Positions 60,671 through 64,000 of a stretch of DNA of 64,000 nt are shown piece after piece; the stretch's first letter is position 1; every line of letters begins with the position of its first letter. The notes below the pieces were generated by a model. That model did not search any database. It saw nothing but the letters and a program-made list of their open reading frames with translations, and was not told the origin of the DNA. The position numbers were made by a program, and so were the translations under genes. The stretch is taken from contig NW_026705574.1 of assembly GCF_029867415.1 (NCBI RefSeq), positions 310,001 through 374,000 on the forward strand. Reading direction: 5' to 3'. Origin of the DNA: Vicia villosa. Lineage: Eukaryota > Streptophyta > Magnoliopsida > Fabales > Fabaceae.

Positions 60671-62515
60671 TTCATTTATTTTTAATGTATATTTGCTTAT
60701 ATCCACTCACAGATCCAGTGTACGCCACCTGGGAACGTCCATGATAAGCTTTCTGATCTCAACCGTCAGACCATTATGGAATCAAATCCAACGATCCAGG
60801 ATGCATGTCCATGGTACACCTTCAGGAGCCATCCACATCTGATCAGAGCTGAGTTCCTTTCCTTTGTTTCTAATTGCATAATTTCTTTTTTTTTTTTATT
60901 TTATTACATAAACAATTTCCTTTATGTTCTTTTCCTTTCTTTTCATTATAATTCTTTTATTTTAATTTTTATAATAAAATTTTAATCCTTAGTATTTAAT
61001 CGAAAATCCGATTTTTCTTATAATATTAAACATAATTGTTTTTTTGCTAATAATATTTTAGGGTAACAATTTAAGGTTTTGAACTAACTAAAATTATTTC
61101 ATGCCTTAAATCTTGATTTCATCATGCTAATCACTGTTAGGTAGATGTCATCCATCAAATTAGTGTCTTTTCTCCTAAAACCTCATTCCCTAAAAATCAG
61201 GGTTTACCCTCGCTTCAAAACTTTTTTGTTTGCCTTGCCTTTAGTTATTAATCAATTAGGTTTGTGAATCTTTAATGCACTAACACTTCTCTTCTTCGCG
61301 CCTACTTTTCAGGGTTACTTCAAGATCTTCCGACTACGTGCCCTACCAATCAAAAGCTAAGTTTCTAATCCTTTGCTTGTTTAATAATATTGTTATTTTT
61401 GTTTTTATTTTTGCCTTCTAAAAATTAGAGTTTGCCTCACTAATTAATGAATTTGTTCTACACTCATCACTATCATTTTTCATTCAATTCTCAGATTATC
61501 AGAGTCAATCGAAGATTCGAGGAAGATCAAGGCATTCGAGAATTTTTATGCTAATTATTGTGCCCTATTATTTTTTGTCTTTTAATTCCCCCATCCCCGC
61601 AGATGTTTATTGTAATAGCGTAGGACTAGGACTTTTTCATTCTGCCTTTATTTTTCTGCTGTGGTTAGTAATTTTAGGGAGTACAAGCCTTGAACTGAAT
61701 TAGATCACTAATTACAAGATAACAATATCTGAATTAAACACATGATTGTGCCACACACACCTTTAGGGTAACCCTTCTTATGCTTCCTGTTTCCTCATAT
61801 TGTTGCATGGTTGCCTTATTAATTTTGTTGCCTAAAAATAGTCAAGTCCCTCGATTCCGAGGATACCTAAAGCAAATGTTGCCTTCAAAGTTATTGAAAC
61901 TCCCTCGATGTTGCCTTATAAAAATGATTTGTCCCTATTGCTAAGGTATCCTCGCATGATGCCTAAGAAGATAAAATAACTATTATATCCTTCCCTTAGA
62001 CTACCTTCCCTCTTTATGGCAAGGGACAGTCTTATGGAGAATGATAACTCGATGACCCTTCAAACATCCAATTGAAAGACTTCCTGCCCTCTCATGGTAT
62101 GGATAGACCCTTTCGCCCGAAAGACTAAAAGAACAATTTTTCTAACTTAGGGTAGTTGCTACTAATTGCTTGCTCTAAATTCAAAAATCCTTTTTTACAC
62201 CTCCTTTTCAAATCAAACTCAAAAAGACTACGCTTATTTACAAGCTAAAGTTCTTATTCAAACTTATTCAAAATCTTTTCAAACAATTTAAACAAACAAG
62301 TGAGCTAAGCAATTAAGAGCCCATGGATAACCATGGATGCAAAGGGTGCCTTAAACCTTCCCTTTGTATAACTTACCCCCCGAACTCAAAATCTTTTCAA
62401 AAGGTCTTTTTCTGTTCTTTTAGCCTTTCTTTAAATTGGATAAAGTAAAAGTCGGTGGCGACTCATGCTTAACCGCGACATTTCGATAAAAGTCAGTTCA
62501 CCGTATTATAATAAC

Positions 62516-63630
62516 TGTCATAGATCTAGTCTTCAGAATGCAAAAAGATCACCCTCAAGAATAGAGGTTCAATGTTCCTAGTCAAAGAGCTATTTCCAAA
62601 TCAAGGGATGGTTCTTCAAGTCCCATATGTGGCTCAAGGTATGTGAATAAAGTAGCAACTAATGAGTTATGGGTTAATGGCATGGAAGTCGAACCAAATT
62701 AGTACAATAGGGATAAGATAGGGAACCTGGTCCCAAGAGACGATGAGATGCATGTCCTAAGTAAGCAAGACATTGCCTCCAAAATCGAAGAGAGTCTTGA
62801 TTCTCGGAGTGGTTGTCCAGAGGAATATCAAAGTGAGGAGGTCTATATCAGTGATAGGTCAGTGCTTGAACCCATATTTAAACTAAGAATGTGTGTGTGA
62901 CACGAACCAAGATCTGAGGGGATGGTATATGATGTTGACTGAACCCCAAATCAGTCATGAATATGAAGGGAATGAAACTGACAAAGCTCTTTGTTTCAAG
63001 GAAGAGATGTCGAATGAAATGATCCAACATCTTGTCAAACATGTATAGTTGAGGTTGACAAAGTTTCTAGGAGCACGAGCTAAAGAGATGGAAGACTTAA
63101 TTCTCCTCTATCAAAGCAAGTGTGCAAAGAACATTGTTTGGGAACTCAGTTAGGAGAGTACCAGTCATGGAGGAATTTCTGTCTCTTGTCACCAGAAAGG
63201 CTCTAAAGTTGAAGAAGGAGTAAGTAGCTATCAGAATCTGCATCAAAGCATGACTAGAAGGCTCATATATTTTACTGCAACCAGATCAGATATAACTTCA
63301 AAAATTAGTGGTTGTATCAGAGGTGGAGAGGGACTCAAAATGAACCACCTCAATCAAGCCGAAGGAAGTCTGGAGTTAGCTTTAAGTACCAGCAAGGCAT
63401 TATATCCCTATGATTCCGAACTTATTCTAATAAAATGTTGTGATAAAGATCAGGCTAGTAGTGTTGCTGATAGAAATAATACTTCTGGAGAAGTTAGTCT
63501 CTTTGAAAATAATGTCTCTTGGTCCAATGACAAGCATAATTGTGTCACCTTGCCTATGGATGAAACGATTGGTGCTCAACTAATGGTGTCTAAGGATAAT
63601 GCTCCTCTAAATGTCATGACATTGCCATGA
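62516..63630 (+). pseudogene. SIRE-like copia RT and RNase H, decayed
   Basis: Fragments in order: FRMQKDHPQE (linker before RT); ELWVNGMEVE and IGNLVPRDDEM (start of the copia RT domain, consensus W..AM.EEL.....W.LVP); then a gap where the RT active site should be; SNEMIQHLVK, TKFLGARAKEMEDLI and YQSKCAKNIV (end of RT); LIYFTATRSDIT, HLNQ, DRNNTSGEV and WSNDKHNCVTLPMDE (RNase H, consensus YLTA.RPDI...DRKSTSG...SW.SKKQ..V.LST.EAE). The YVDD motif is absent and several stops occur. The last 126 codons (63250-63627) are open, but their catalytic residues are altered. The frame ends at the next insertion. Confidence 0.82.
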
Positions 63631-64000
63631 TGTCGCTACCGCGAAAAATGGATCAGAGTCGCCACTAACATATTCATCCCATCGAGGGAAAGGAATATCA
63701 GAAAACCTAACTCAAATAAGAACAAGGTCTTTCGACCAGAGAATCTAGGCACGGGAGTCGGTTACGCAAGGGGAAGGTGCTAGCACCCTCGCGGCCATCA
63801 TGCTCAATGGTATCCACCTATGTTTGTTTCTATCTAAAGGGTGTATCTATTACTAATGCAATGCATGATTAAACCTAAAGTTTTTTGATAATTATTGTGC
63901 TCGCTAGAGTTGCCTAAATGTCTACGTATCCTCTTAAGCTGGGAATGAAGCGGAAGTAACGTGCTCTTAAAAGCAAAATAAAGGTATGTCAAGCGTTTCG
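63631..64000 (-). mobile_element. Ogre-type LTR, minus strand, cut by window end
   Basis: On the minus strand the sequence reads GTGCTAGCACCTTCCCCTTG, then CGTAACCGACTCC, then GTGGCGACTCTGATCC, and ends GCGGTAGCGACA. The same order of motifs (GTGCTAACCCC, GCGTAACCGACACC, TGGCGACTTC) is found near the end of the TR-GAG LTR. It inserted into the copia RNase H frame. The rest lies outside the window. Confidence 0.7.

Larger units (their letters stand above)
58595..62510 (+). mobile_element. Solo Ogre-type LTR, 3.9 kb
   Basis: It starts TGTCATACCCCAAAATTTG, a start common to legume Ogre-type LTRs, and ends ACCGTATTATA, where CA would be expected. The flanks ATAGC (58590-58594) and ATAAC (62511-62515) look like a decayed 5-bp duplication. 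The copia frame resumes on the right, so only one LTR is present. GTCGGTGGCGACTC near the end (from 62451) is shared with the other Ogre-type LTRs. Frames inside (59184-59435, 60126-60383) are not genes. Confidence 0.7.
43771..63630 (+). mobile_element. SIRE/Maximus-like Ty1/copia element, decayed and split
   Basis: The parts in order are the 5' LTR, a primer site, gag with stops and frameshifts (44700-46950), then 58256-58589 and 62516-63630 with the RT/RNase H remnants. It is interrupted by the LTR element at 46959-58250 (TSD TATGG) and the solo LTR at 58595-62510. Protease and the integrase core are missing and no 3' LTR is in the window. The long gag with a distal CCHC knuckle and the Met-type primer site point to the SIRE clade. 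Confidence 0.8.

Noticed and set aside
63250..63630. Independent small gene of 126 codons
   Set aside because: It aligns with the copia RNase H pattern and continues the decayed RT upstream, so it is part of a pseudogene.

Overview
The window is plant nuclear DNA and is almost entirely transposable elements. The families (Tat/Ogre-type Ty3/gypsy elements with a tRNA-Arg primer site, a SIRE/Maximus-type copia element, MULE with a plant-mobile-domain gene, Helitrons ending in CTRR after a GC hairpin) suggest a dicot, most likely a repeat-rich legume. I see no ordinary host protein gene. Most open frames are chance frames inside repeats; many begin at non-ATG codons.

Left half (1-37.4 kb). A short host segment is present twice: once broken up (1-194, 24115-24541, 36889-37172 and on to about 37375) and once intact at 42098-43003. 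The intact copy is an empty site for two minus-strand Helitrons. Helitron A (195-24114) is a non-autonomous element made largely of an AT-rich satellite. It has swallowed a minus-strand LTR retrotransposon (3192-21976, with an extra truncated repeat at 1506-3191), which has itself been hit by a gag-only Ogre-type element (TR-GAG, 6644-16906). Helitron B (24542-36888) carries decayed RPA-like exons, an 8-bp-TSD hAT-type MITE (35738-36513) and a structurally complete MULE (25934-32870). The MULE encodes an 817-aa MURA-type transposase on the minus strand, a plant mobile domain (PMD) gene on the plus strand that has one in-frame stop, and an unrecognised 104-aa ORF.

Middle (37.1-43.8 kb). This part holds a truncated LINE 3' end, unclassified AT-rich DNA, repeats of a CTCGGTTTT-type inverted motif, a minus-strand copia pol fragment, a (TA)n tract and the intact host segment.

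Right half (43.8-64 kb). A decayed SIRE-like copia element (5' LTR 43771-44632, gag 44700-46950, RT/RNase H remnant 62516-63630) is split by three insertions. The first is a gypsy-type LTR element without recognisable coding (46959-58250, TSD TATGG), whose 5' LTR holds a Helitron-derived block that contains a hAT element. The second is a solo Ogre-type LTR (58595-62510). The third is a minus-strand Ogre-type LTR running off the window end.

The most interesting unit is the MULE. It has near-perfect ends, a 9-bp target duplication and an intact DDE transposase, and one GC-rich motif recurs at both termini and in the space between its two divergent genes. No CRISPR, rRNA or functional tRNA gene was seen.
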